This document shows, piece after piece, positions 41,100 through 48,946 of a stretch of DNA of 64,000 bases. The notes beneath the pieces were generated by a model. The model ran no database searches. It was not told the DNA's origin and worked only from the letters and a program-made list of their open reading frames with translations. Positions within the stretch are counted from its first letter, which is position 1, and each line of letters opens with the position of its first letter. This DNA is from Palsa-1400 sp036501625. Its GTDB lineage: Bacteria > Verrucomicrobiota > Verrucomicrobiia > Limisphaerales > Palsa-1400. The translations under genes were made by a program, and so were the position numbers. Where the stretch lies: NCBI GenBank assembly GCA_036501625.1, contig DASXZY010000008.1, positions 124,001 through 188,000 of the forward strand. The letters run 5' to 3'.

Positions 41100-44000
41100 A
41101 TGGAAACATTTCAATTCCATCCGAGCATCGCGCGGTGGTTTGAGGGGAAATTCGGCACACCCACCCCGCCGCAGGAGCGCGGCTGGCCGGCCATCCAAAG
41201 CGGCGCGCACACACTCATCGCCGCCCCCACCGGCTCTGGCAAAACCCTGGCCGCCTTTCTCGCGTCGCTTGATGCGCTTTTTCGCGCCGGCCTGGAAGGC
41301 GGCCTTCGCGATGAAATTCGCGTGTTATACGTGTCGCCGCTGAAGGCGCTGAGCAACGACATCCATAAAAACCTGGAGGAACCGCTGGCGGAAATTCGTT
41401 CCGCCTTCAAGGAAAACGCCGGCGCGGACATTGCCGTGCGGGCCGAAGTGCGCACAGGTGACACGCCCGCCGCCAAGCGGCAAGCCATTGCCAAACATCC
41501 GCCGCATATTTTGGTGACGACGCCGGAATCGCTGTATCTTCTGCTGACATCGGTGTCCGGCCGCAAGATGCTGGCAAGCGTCCGCACGTTGATTGTCGAT
41601 GAAATCCATGCCGTCATCGGCAGCCGGCGAGGCTCGCATTTGGCATTGAGCATGGAACGTTTGGCGGCCCTGGCTGGTGGGCCGTTGCAGCGAATCGGCC
41701 TTTCCGCGACGCAAAAGCCCATCGGCGAAGTCGCCAAATTTCTGGTGGGCGCGCGCGGCCTGGACCGCGCGGGCGCGCCGCGGTGCCGCATCATCGACGC
41801 CGGGCACCTCCGCGCGATGGACGCCGCCATCGAACTGCCTTCCTCGCCGCTGGAAGCGGTCATGTCCAACGAAGTTTGGGACGAGGTTTACCGGCGGCTG
41901 GTTCAATTGATCGAGGCCCACCGGACGACGCTCGTGTTTGTCAACACTCGGAGGCTGGCGGAGCGCGTGACGCATCAGCTTTCCGGGCCGCTGGGGGCGG
42001 ACAAGGTGGCGTCCCATCACGGAAGCCTTTCCACGAAACTTCGTCTTGACGCGGAGAACCGCCTCAAGCGCGGCGAATTAAAGGCGCTGGTCGCCACCTC
42101 TTCGCTGGAGTTGGGCATTGATATCGGCTCGGTGGAGCTGGTCTGCCAATTGGGAACGACCCGTTCCATCGCGGCGTTTCTCCAGCGCATCGGACGCGCC
42201 GAGCACAAGCGGGGCGGCCTGCCCAAAGGGCGCTGGTTTCCCCTCACGCGCGACGAATTGGTCGAATGCCTGGCCACGCTCCGCTCCATCCGCCGCGGAG
42301 TTTTGGACGCCATTCGCATTCCCGAAAAGCCCCTCGATATTCTGGCGCAGCAAATTGTCGCGGCGGCGGCCAGCGAAGATTGGGAGGAGGACAAACTCTT
42401 TGATCTGGCGCGCTCGGCCTATCCCTACCGTGACCTGCCCCGCGAGGAATTCCAGGAAGTCGTCCACATGCTGGCCGAGGGCTTCAGCACCAAACGCGGG
42501 CGTCGCGGCGCGTTGATTCATTACGACGCGGTCAATCGGCGCATTCGCGGCCGGCGCGGGGCGCGGCTGGCGGCGCTGACTTCCGGCGGCGCCATCCCCG
42601 ACAACGGCGATTACCGGGTCGTGGCCGAGCCGGGCGGCGTTTTCATTGGCACTGTCAACGAAGATTTCGCCGTCGAAAGCATGGCCGGGGAAATCTTTCA
42701 GCTCGGCAACACGTCGTGGAAGATTCGCCAGATCGTGGCCGGAACGGTGCGCGTCGAAGATGCCCGCGGCCAGCCCCCCGGCATTCCGTTTTGGCTCGGC
42801 GAAGCGCCTGCCCGCACGGCGGAGCTTTCGGCGGCTGTGGGCGGGCTTCGCGACGATGTTCAAAAAATACTTGACGAGTCCGGAGGTTCCAGCGAACAGC
42901 TTAAAACCTGGTTCATCGCTCAAACGGACATTTCCGATCGCGGCGCGCAACAATTGGCCGAGTATTTCACCGCCGCGTATCGCGCTCTGGGGGTCATTCC
43001 GTCGCAAAAACGCCTCGTGATGGAGCGTTTCTTTGACGAGTCCGGCGGCATGCAATTGGTCATTCACTCCCCCTTCGGCGCGAGGCTGAATCGGGCCTGG
43101 GGCCTGGCTTTGCGCAAGCGCTTTTGCCGTTCGTTCAATTTCGAATTGCAGGCCGCCAGCACTGATGACGCCATCGTCCTTTCCCTCGGCACGCAGCATT
43201 CGTTCCCGCTCGAAGAGGTCTTCCATTATCTGCACAGCAAGAGCGTGCGGGACATCCTGGTCCAGGCATTGCTGGACGCCCCGATGTTTCCCATTCGCTG
43301 GCGGTGGAACGCGACGCGCTCGCTCGCTTTGCTCAGGCACCGCAATGGGCGCAAAATTCCCCCGGCCTTGCAGCGCATGGAATCGGAAAACCTGCTGGCC
43401 GCTGTTTTTCCAGATCAACTCGCCTGCCTCGAAAACATCGTCGGCGACCGCCAGGCGCCCGATCATCCGCTGGTGCGGCAAACGATTGAAGATTGCCTGA
43501 CTGAGGCGATGGACATCGAAGGATTGGAAGCGCTCCTGCGCCGAATCGAGAACCAGTCCATCGAATGCGTGGCGCGGGATTTGCCGGAACCGTCGCCGCT
43601 GGCCCACGAAATTCTGAACGCGCGCCCCTACGCCTTTCTTGACAACGCCCCGCTGGAAGAGCGCCGCACGCAGGCCGTTCACACCCGGCGCGCCGGCAAC
43701 TCGCGGGACACCAACGAGCTTGGCATTTTGGACGCGGCGGCGATTGAGCATGTTTGCGCGGAAGCGTGGCCGCAAGTTCACAACGCCGACGAATTGCACG
43801 AAGCGCTGCTCCTGCTCGGCGTCATGCCGGGCGCCGATCTGGCGCGATGCTCGCCGAACGCCGCGACGTTCCTCGCGCAACTCGTGGCGGACAAGCGCAC
43901 GGCGCGGCTGATGGGCGAGCCTTCGTTCTGGGTGGCGGCGGAACGGCTTTCCATGGCGCGGGCCGTTTATCCGCCGCGGCCCACCGAGCCAGCGATGGAA

Positions 44001-45428
44001 CCGCCGCCCTCCGAGGTGAAACGAACATGGGAAGCGCCGGAAGCCCTGAAGGAAATGGTGCGCGGGCGCATGGAAATTATCGGGCCAATCGCGGCTCCAG
44101 CGTTGTCAATGCTGTTTGCCTTGCCGGAAAGCGAAATCACCGCCGCCTTGCTGGCGCTGGAGGCGGAAGGATTTGTCCTGCGCGGCAAATTCAATCCGGG
44201 AGCCAGGGAATTGGAGTGGTGCGCCCGCCGGTTGCTGGCGCGCATCCACCGGCTGACGCTGAACCGGCTGCGCGCGGAGATTCAGCCCGTCTCGCTCGAG
44301 GATTTCCAGCGCTTTCTTCTGGCGTGGCAGCGGGCCGGCCGCGAGCATCGCGCCGAAGGCCCGGCTGGCGTTCAAACCGTTCTCGATTTGCTGGATGGCG
44401 TCGAACTGGCGGCCGCCGCGTGGGAGCCGGAAGTCCTCGCGTTGCGGGTCAAGGATTACACGCCGCAGTGGCTGGATCAGCTTTGCCTGACCGGCCGCGT
44501 TGGCTGGGGCCGGCTGTCGCCTTCGCAAAATCAAAATGGCCGCGCGCCCATTCCGCTGCGTTCGACACCCATTTCTGTATTTGACCGCCAGCATTTCCCC
44601 GCGTGGCAGGAATTATCCGGGCAGCCGCTTCACGAAGGCCTCGCGCCGGACACCGAACTGGTTCTCAATACCCTCCTGCAATCCGGCGCGATGTTTTTCG
44701 GCGAACTCGTTCGCGCCAGCAAATTGTTGCCCGCCCGCGTGGAGCAGGCGCTGGGAGAATTGGCCGCGCGCGGCTGGGCCACCGCGGACAGCTTTGAAGG
44801 GCTGCGCGCGCTTCTGGTTCCTTCGCACAAGCGGGCGTCGTCCGCGACGGTCGAACAAAAACGGCGGCATAAGAGTGTGACCAGCGTGGAATTCGCGGGC
44901 CGGTGGGCGCTGCTGCGAAGACCGTCTCCCACGCCGCCCGCCGCCAGCGAAGAAGCCATCGAGATTTTTGCCAAAGTATTCCTGCGCCGATATGGCGTCG
45001 TGTTCCGGCGGCTGCTGGAGCGCGAATCTCTTGCCGTGTCGTGGTATGAATTGGGCCGCATTTGCCGGCGATTGGAAGCGCGCGGGGAAATTCGCGGCGG
45101 CCATTTTATCGATGGCGTCAGCGGCGAGCAATTTGCATTGCCGGAGGCCATCGGGCTGCTGCGTTCGCTGCGCAAAGCCGGCCCCGGCGGCGAGTTGATC
45201 GTCATCAACGCGGCCGATCCCCTTAATCTGCTCGGCATTTTGACTCCCGGCCCGCGTGTCACTTCCATCACCGCCAACCGCATTTTGCTGCGGGACGGGC
45301 GGGCCTTGGCCGCGCTGGCCGGGGGCGAAATAAAAATTCTGGGCGAATGCGATCTGGCGCCGGCCGCGCTGGAACGGGCCCTCAAAGTGGGCCAGATGGC
45401 GCCGCAATTGCGCCCATATTACGCTTGA
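41100..45428 (+). CDS. lhr: Lhr-family large ATP-dependent helicase
   Basis: The 1442-residue protein is an Lhr helicase, an SF2 DEAD/H-box enzyme linked in other bacteria to repair of DNA damage. Helicase motifs are IAAPTGSGKTLAAFL (Walker A), TTPESLYLLLTS (motif Ia/Ib region), LIVDEIHAVIG (DEIH box), LSATQKPI (motif III), VATSSLELGIDIGSVELV and IGRAEHKRGG (motif VI). A winged-helix and Lhr-core C-terminal region follows, up to LRPYYA. The length approaches the 1538 residues of E. coli Lhr. It is 58 bp downstream of the sigma gene and may be transcribed with it. The 3' end lies 3 bp from a convergent permease gene. Confidence 0.9.
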   Translation: METFQFHPSIARWFEGKFGTPTPPQERGWPAIQSGAHTLIAAPTGSGKTLAAFLASLDALFRAGLEGGLRDEIRVLYVSPLKALSNDIHKNLEEPLAEIRSAFKENAGADIAVRAEVRTGDTPAAKRQAIAKHPPHILVTTPESLYLLLTSVSGRKMLASVRTLIVDEIHAVIGSRRGSHLALSMERLAALAGGPLQRIGLSATQKPIGEVAKFLVGARGLDRAGAPRCRIIDAGHLRAMDAAIELPSSPLEAVMSNEVWDEVYRRLVQLIEAHRTTLVFVNTRRLAERVTHQLSGPLGADKVASHHGSLSTKLRLDAENRLKRGELKALVATSSLELGIDIGSVELVCQLGTTRSIAAFLQRIGRAEHKRGGLPKGRWFPLTRDELVECLATLRSIRRGVLDAIRIPEKPLDILAQQIVAAAASEDWEEDKLFDLARSAYPYRDLPREEFQEVVHMLAEGFSTKRGRRGALIHYDAVNRRIRGRRGARLAALTSGGAIPDNGDYRVVAEPGGVFIGTVNEDFAVESMAGEIFQLGNTSWKIRQIVAGTVRVEDARGQPPGIPFWLGEAPARTAELSAAVGGLRDDVQKILDESGGSSEQLKTWFIAQTDISDRGAQQLAEYFTAAYRALGVIPSQKRLVMERFFDESGGMQLVIHSPFGARLNRAWGLALRKRFCRSFNFELQAASTDDAIVLSLGTQHSFPLEEVFHYLHSKSVRDILVQALLDAPMFPIRWRWNATRSLALLRHRNGRKIPPALQRMESENLLAAVFPDQLACLENIVGDRQAPDHPLVRQTIEDCLTEAMDIEGLEALLRRIENQSIECVARDLPEPSPLAHEILNARPYAFLDNAPLEERRTQAVHTRRAGNSRDTNELGILDAAAIEHVCAEAWPQVHNADELHEALLLLGVMPGADLARCSPNAATFLAQLVADKRTARLMGEPSFWVAAERLSMARAVYPPRPTEPAMEPPPSEVKRTWEAPEALKEMVRGRMEIIGPIAAPALSMLFALPESEITAALLALEAEGFVLRGKFNPGARELEWCARRLLARIHRLTLNRLRAEIQPVSLEDFQRFLLAWQRAGREHRAEGPAGVQTVLDLLDGVELAAAAWEPEVLALRVKDYTPQWLDQLCLTGRVGWGRLSPSQNQNGRAPIPLRSTPISVFDRQHFPAWQELSGQPLHEGLAPDTELVLNTLLQSGAMFFGELVRASKLLPARVEQALGELAARGWATADSFEGLRALLVPSHKRASSATVEQKRRHKSVTSVEFAGRWALLRRPSPTPPAASEEAIEIFAKVFLRRYGVVFRRLLERESLAVSWYELGRICRRLEARGEIRGGHFIDGVSGEQFALPEAIGLLRSLRKAGPGGELIVINAADPLNLLGILTPGPRVTSITANRILLRDGRALAALAGGEIKILGECDLAPAALERALKVGQMAPQLRPYYA

Positions 45429-45431
45429 CGC

Positions 45432-46274
45432 CTACGATTTGATGTCGCGCACCTGGAAGCCCGCGCAGCCAATGATGAGCATCGTCAAGTTGAATCCCGC
45501 CAGATAGCTGAGGGATTTGAATATTTGCGGCCAGGGCACGCGCTCCTCAAAAAGCCACATCCAAAAACCCATGTGATAAGTCGGGAACCACGGCTGCAAA
45601 TCGTGAAAATACGGCAATTCCTGGATGATCCGGCTGGTCAGGAAAACCGAGAGCGCGAGGATCGTCGCCGCCGCCGGCTTGATATTGAAACATGAAAACA
45701 TCAGCGCCAGACCCATGATGGTCGAGGCGGTCACCGTCAACATTAAAGTCACCACGATGTAGCGGCGCCATCCATCCGCCGGGTCGAACACGCTGAAAAT
45801 ATTATCCATCGGCAGAAAGGCAAACAGCCCCCCCGATGGAAACAGGCACGAGGCGACAATTGCGCCCAATCCGCCCAGCATCAGCGCCAGGACGAACGAA
45901 AAAATCAGCCCGCACATCCATTTGACCAGCGCCAGGCGGAACCGCGAAATCGGCCGCGCCAGGATCATGCGCAAGGTGCCGTCCTCCGCCTCCTTCGCCA
46001 GCAAATCTCCGCCGACCAGCGCCACATAAAGCGGCATGAGCAGCAGCGCCACCGGAATGATCACCGCCACGGCCATCGTGATATTGGAAATGTACTTCGC
46101 GCTGTCGAATCCGAGCAATTCCAGCCGGCGCGACATGTCCAGGCGCGGCCCTTTCCAGAATCGGAACAGCATTAGAATGGTCGCGTGCGCCGCCAAAAAA
46201 GCGCCGAAGCCGATGTAAGTCCGCTTCTTGCCGAACATCTTCCACAATTCGTTGCGCAGTTGGTAGTAGATCAT
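45432..46274 (-). CDS. ABC-2 type transporter permease
   Basis: The 280-residue integral membrane protein has about six predicted helices, for example VAVIIPVALLLMPLYVALVGG, FVLALMLGGLGAIVA and LAGFNLTMLIIGCAGFQV. The loop with LAKEAEDGTLRMILARPISR is the conserved ABC-2 motif of drug/polysaccharide exporters and gliding-type ABC permeases. It partners with the ABC ATPase directly upstream, with which it overlaps by 4 bp (ATGA). The substrate is not known. The stop is 3 bp from the convergent lhr stop. Confidence 0.85.
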   Translation of the reverse strand: MIYYQLRNELWKMFGKKRTYIGFGAFLAAHATILMLFRFWKGPRLDMSRRLELLGFDSAKYISNITMAVAVIIPVALLLMPLYVALVGGDLLAKEAEDGTLRMILARPISRFRLALVKWMCGLIFSFVLALMLGGLGAIVASCLFPSGGLFAFLPMDNIFSVFDPADGWRRYIVVTLMLTVTASTIMGLALMFSCFNIKPAAATILALSVFLTSRIIQELPYFHDLQPWFPTYHMGFWMWLFEERVPWPQIFKSLSYLAGFNLTMLIIGCAGFQVRDIKS

Positions 46275-47158
46275 TTTTTCATCAGCGAGAGATAAAAGCC
46301 CTCCAGCGTCTCTTCCTCGGGCGCGATTTCGTAAACCCGCTGCCGCCGCTCCACCAGGCGCTCCACCAATTGGTCAGACTCTGCGCCTTCGGCCGGCAGT
46401 ACAAACTGCCCATCGCGCTCCTGGGTGATTAAGCCCGTTTCCCGCAAAATTTTCACCGCTTCCGCGAAAGCTCCCACGCGCAAGCGCAGCCATCCGCCGT
46501 TGCGCCGGGTCTCGGCCAGGGTGCCTTGAAACACTTTGCGCCCGTGATTCATGACCGCGATGGATTGGCAAACCTGCTCGACTTCCACCAGCAAATGGGA
46601 CGAGAGCAAGATGGTCAAACCCAGTTCGCGATGCAGCCGGAGAATGGTTTGGCGCATTTCGTGGATGCCCTCCGGGTCCAGGCCGTCGCTCGGCTCGTCA
46701 AGTATAAGCAATTCCGGCCGCGGCAGCAGCGCCTGCCCCAGGGCCAATCTGGCCCGCATCCCGTGCGAATAAGTCTTGACCCTGTCTTTGATGCGCTCGC
46801 CCAGCCCCACCCAATCCACCACTTCCTGAATGCGCGCGTCCGGCGTGGGCGCGGTGTAATAGCTCAATATCTCCAGGTTGCGCCGGCCGCTCAATTCGTT
46901 GTAAAACGCGGGCGCTTCGAATATGGCCCCGACCTTCCGCAAAGCCCGCTCCCGGTCGCGCGTGACTTCGTGTCCGCAAACGCTGATTTCTCCCGCCGTC
47001 GGCCAGACCTGGCCCAGCATCATGCCGATGGCCGTGCTTTTGCCCGCGCCGTTGTGCCCGAGCAGCCCGAAGATTTGCCCCGCCGGCACCGACAGCGACA
47101 AATCGTCCACCGCCTTATTGCCGCCAAATTTCTTGGTGACGTTGCGCAATTCGATCAT
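46271..47158 (-). CDS. ABC transporter ATP-binding protein
   Basis: The 295-residue protein energises the downstream ABC-2 permease. The ABC cassette is complete: Walker A LLGHNGAGKSTAIGMM near residue 35, the Q-loop region, the signature TYSHGMRARLALGQALL, Walker B PELLILDEPSDGLDPEG and the switch His in ILLSSHLLVEVEQ. The C-terminal 80 residues form the extra domain typical of the CcmA/NatA-like exporters. The ATG at 47158 overlaps the stop of the pseudopilin gene (ATGA). It is the third gene in a four-gene unit. Confidence 0.93.
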   Translation of the reverse strand: MIELRNVTKKFGGNKAVDDLSLSVPAGQIFGLLGHNGAGKSTAIGMMLGQVWPTAGEISVCGHEVTRDRERALRKVGAIFEAPAFYNELSGRRNLEILSYYTAPTPDARIQEVVDWVGLGERIKDRVKTYSHGMRARLALGQALLPRPELLILDEPSDGLDPEGIHEMRQTILRLHRELGLTILLSSHLLVEVEQVCQSIAVMNHGRKVFQGTLAETRRNGGWLRLRVGAFAEAVKILRETGLITQERDGQFVLPAEGAESDQLVERLVERRQRVYEIAPEEETLEGFYLSLMKK

Positions 47159-47694
47159 TGCGGGCCTGCCATAATCAGCCGGTTTTTGATGTGGCCGTCG
47201 GCGTAAAGATAATTGACAGCGTTGGACGGGCCAAGGGCGGCGTGGAAACTCTGCTTGTCCAGCACGAGCGGAATTCTCGTCATGGCCAGGGAAAGATTCA
47301 TAATTTGCAAATGATCGGCGTTCTCGCCGTTGACCAGGTTGTTCCATGAGTAACTAGAGCCGGTTTGCTGGAAAATCTGCTGGCCGTCCGAGGGGCACCG
47401 GAGCGCTTGCGTGGAGCCAAGCTGCGGAGCGAGCACCACGTCCATGGCGGGCAGGTTCGTGGGCGAGCCAGTCGCGCGGCGGTCATACATGACCGGCATG
47501 AGGTTGCGATTGTCGTCCACATAGAGCTGCAATGCCACGCCAATTTGATGGAGGTTGGCCCGGCAGACGGTCGTGCGCCCGGCCTCCTTGCCGCGGCCAA
47601 GAGCCGGCATGAGCAGCGACGCCAGCGCCGCGATGATCGCGATGGTCACGAGCATCTCCACCAGCGTGAAAGCGCGGGCGCGGCGTGTGCGCAT
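47155..47694 (-). CDS. Type II secretion-like pseudopilin with H-x-D tail
   Basis: The 179-residue protein has a prepilin leader MRTRRARA, cleaved before FTLVEMLVTIAIIAALASLL, with the conserved Glu at +5. The residue before the cleavage site is Ala where most prepilins have Gly. The rest is soluble, with CRANLHQIGVALQLYVDDN and NAVNYLYADGHIKNR. This matches the many small pseudopilin-like proteins of Verrucomicrobiota and Planctomycetota, whose structures and functions are mostly unknown. It overlaps the ABC ATPase start and the upstream gene (TGATG), so it sits inside an exporter operon. Confidence 0.8.
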   Translation of the reverse strand: MRTRRARAFTLVEMLVTIAIIAALASLLMPALGRGKEAGRTTVCRANLHQIGVALQLYVDDNRNLMPVMYDRRATGSPTNLPAMDVVLAPQLGSTQALRCPSDGQQIFQQTGSSYSWNNLVNGENADHLQIMNLSLAMTRIPLVLDKQSFHAALGPSNAVNYLYADGHIKNRLIMAGPQ

Positions 47695-48320
47695 CAATGC
47701 CCCCCGCGCAACATCCGGCCCGACTCCATGGTTTTCTGGATTTCCTCCAGGAGCGGCGCCAGTTCCGCTTTGGTTTCGGCCGAGCTGGCGCTATAGACGG
47801 CATTCAGGCCGATGGTCGTGACTTTCTGCTGCAATTCATCGCTCAGAACCGGGGGCGCGTTGGTGTCGTTCGGGTCGGATTGTTTGGATTTCGGGTCCGG
47901 GGTTTCGCGCTGCTGGCGAAGGCGCTTGATGGCGTCGTTGATCGCCTTCTCGCGCTTCTCCTGCGGTTGCTGTTCAAAAGATGCGAGCATTTGATGGAAG
48001 CCGGAGGGAAGCGTGGCGTCGAGGAATTGCCCTTTTTCCTCTTCGGTCATATCGCGGAACCAATCGTCCCAGAGGCGGTCCACCCTGCCCTGCTGGCGTT
48101 CTTCAGGGGAGAGCGCGTTGATCTTCGCCTCCAATTCACGCAAGGCCTTGGCGCGGGCGTCGCCGGACAATTTCGAGAAGTCGGTGCCATGGATGAACGC
48201 GCTCAACCTCTCCGCCGTCATTTTGAAATGATCGGCCAGAGCGTACCCGCCCAACGACGCCAGCCAGACCCCAACCAGGGCCGCCACGGCAAAAATGACC
48301 GGCCGATACCGAGCGTTCAT
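47694..48320 (-). CDS. Hypothetical membrane-anchored helical protein
   Basis: The 208-residue protein has an N-terminal transmembrane helix (VIFAVAALVGVWLASLGGYA) and a long, charged, mainly helical extracytoplasmic part: RLWDDWFRDMTEEEKGQFLD, DAIKRLRQQRET and DELQQKVTTIGLNAVY. This periodic acidic and basic helical pattern suggests coiled-coil packing. I do not recognise a family. It is the first gene of the unit that continues with the pseudopilin, ABC ATPase and permease. I chose the ATG at 48320; a TTG at 48329 is an alternative. It may be a partner of the exporter or of the pseudopilin. Confidence 0.6.
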   Translation of the reverse strand: MNARYRPVIFAVAALVGVWLASLGGYALADHFKMTAERLSAFIHGTDFSKLSGDARAKALRELEAKINALSPEERQQGRVDRLWDDWFRDMTEEEKGQFLDATLPSGFHQMLASFEQQPQEKREKAINDAIKRLRQQRETPDPKSKQSDPNDTNAPPVLSDELQQKVTTIGLNAVYSASSAETKAELAPLLEEIQKTMESGRMLRGGH

Positions 48321-48393
48321 GGGCGTCAATATAACCCCGCAAGCCCCGGCAAAGCAACTATTCCTGAATTCCGCCTTTTCCCCTCTTCATCCA

Positions 48394-48446
48394 AATCGTA
48401 ATCTTAACCTTAATCTTAATCTCCGCCGGGGCGGGTTAAGATTAAG
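48394..48446. repeat. AATC-rich tract with inverted repeat, before repeat copy C
   Basis: AATC-type units (48394-48421) overlap an 11-bp inverted repeat, CTTAATCTTAA (48409-48419) and TTAAGATTAAG (48436-48446), around a GC-rich 16-nt loop. It could form a stem-loop in either strand. Its place just before repeat copy C resembles the tract before copy A. Confidence 0.45.
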
Positions 48447-48464
48447 ATGCTCGAAATACCAATC

Positions 48465-48632
48465 CTTGCATTACCACTAAATAATGGTATTCTTTTAGCC
48501 ATGCGGCGCTTTGGCGCGTGTTCTTTCGGGGGCTTTTGACGGGATTATTCCCGAAATATTGAGAAAAACAGACTGAGACCAAGGCATTTCAAGGAAAAAC
48601 AAGGCCGCACAAGGTGAATTGCGGTAAATTGA
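48465..48632 (+). repeat. Dispersed intergenic repeat family, copy C (3' truncated)
   Basis: This copy shares the 5' CTTGCATTACCA start, a GCGC-TTTG-GCGC hairpin, TGTTCTTTCGGGG, the ACTGAGACCAAGGCA block and the ACAAGGTGAATTGCGGTA block with copies A and B. It lacks the final block shared by A and B (the TATTTTTCG to CTTTTTGC section). Its 3' end is 18 bp from the stop of the DUF2007 gene at 48651. Together with the hairpin before it, it fills most of the 330-bp gap between the hypothetical protein and this small gene. Confidence 0.85.
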
Positions 48633-48650
48633 GGATTCTAACGCTTCTCC

Positions 48651-48860
48651 CTACAATTCATCCTCCCGTTCCGTATAAAACAGCTCGCAGGCCCGGTCAT
48701 AATCCGCCTCCTCCACCAGCACCTCGGTGGGGCGGTTGAGATCGCCATCGTCAGGGGCGGCGGGATCGGCCCATTGCTGGCGGGCGGGGATGTCGTGCTT
48801 TTCGAGCATGGCGGCCAGCAGTTCGGCATTGACTTGCGGGCCTGTGTAAAAGAGTTTCAC
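48651..48860 (-). CDS. DUF2007-like small protein
   Basis: The 69-residue soluble protein resembles DUF2007: it begins MKLFYTGPQVNAELLAAMLE and continues with KHDIPARQQW, an acidic linker DPAAPDDGDL and a tail PTEVLVEEADYDRACELFYT. It is the second member of this family in the window, and both are next to a copy of the dispersed repeat. The start is a GTG (48860). It is a single gene; the neighbouring large surface protein is divergent. Function unknown. Confidence 0.6.
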   Translation of the reverse strand: MKLFYTGPQVNAELLAAMLEKHDIPARQQWADPAAPDDGDLNRPTEVLVEEADYDRACELFYTEREDEL

Positions 48861-48946
48861 GGCGCGTTCTTCGCGCGGAAAGCGCGAAACTTTTCCCGCA
48901 AAGATGGTTTAATCATAAACAAAGGTCTGATATAGAGCATAGTCGC

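Noticed and set aside
48409..48446. Inverted repeat as an intrinsic terminator
   Set aside because: Both arms are AT-rich and no T tract follows the stem in a gene's direction, so it is listed as a repeat or possible stem-loop only.
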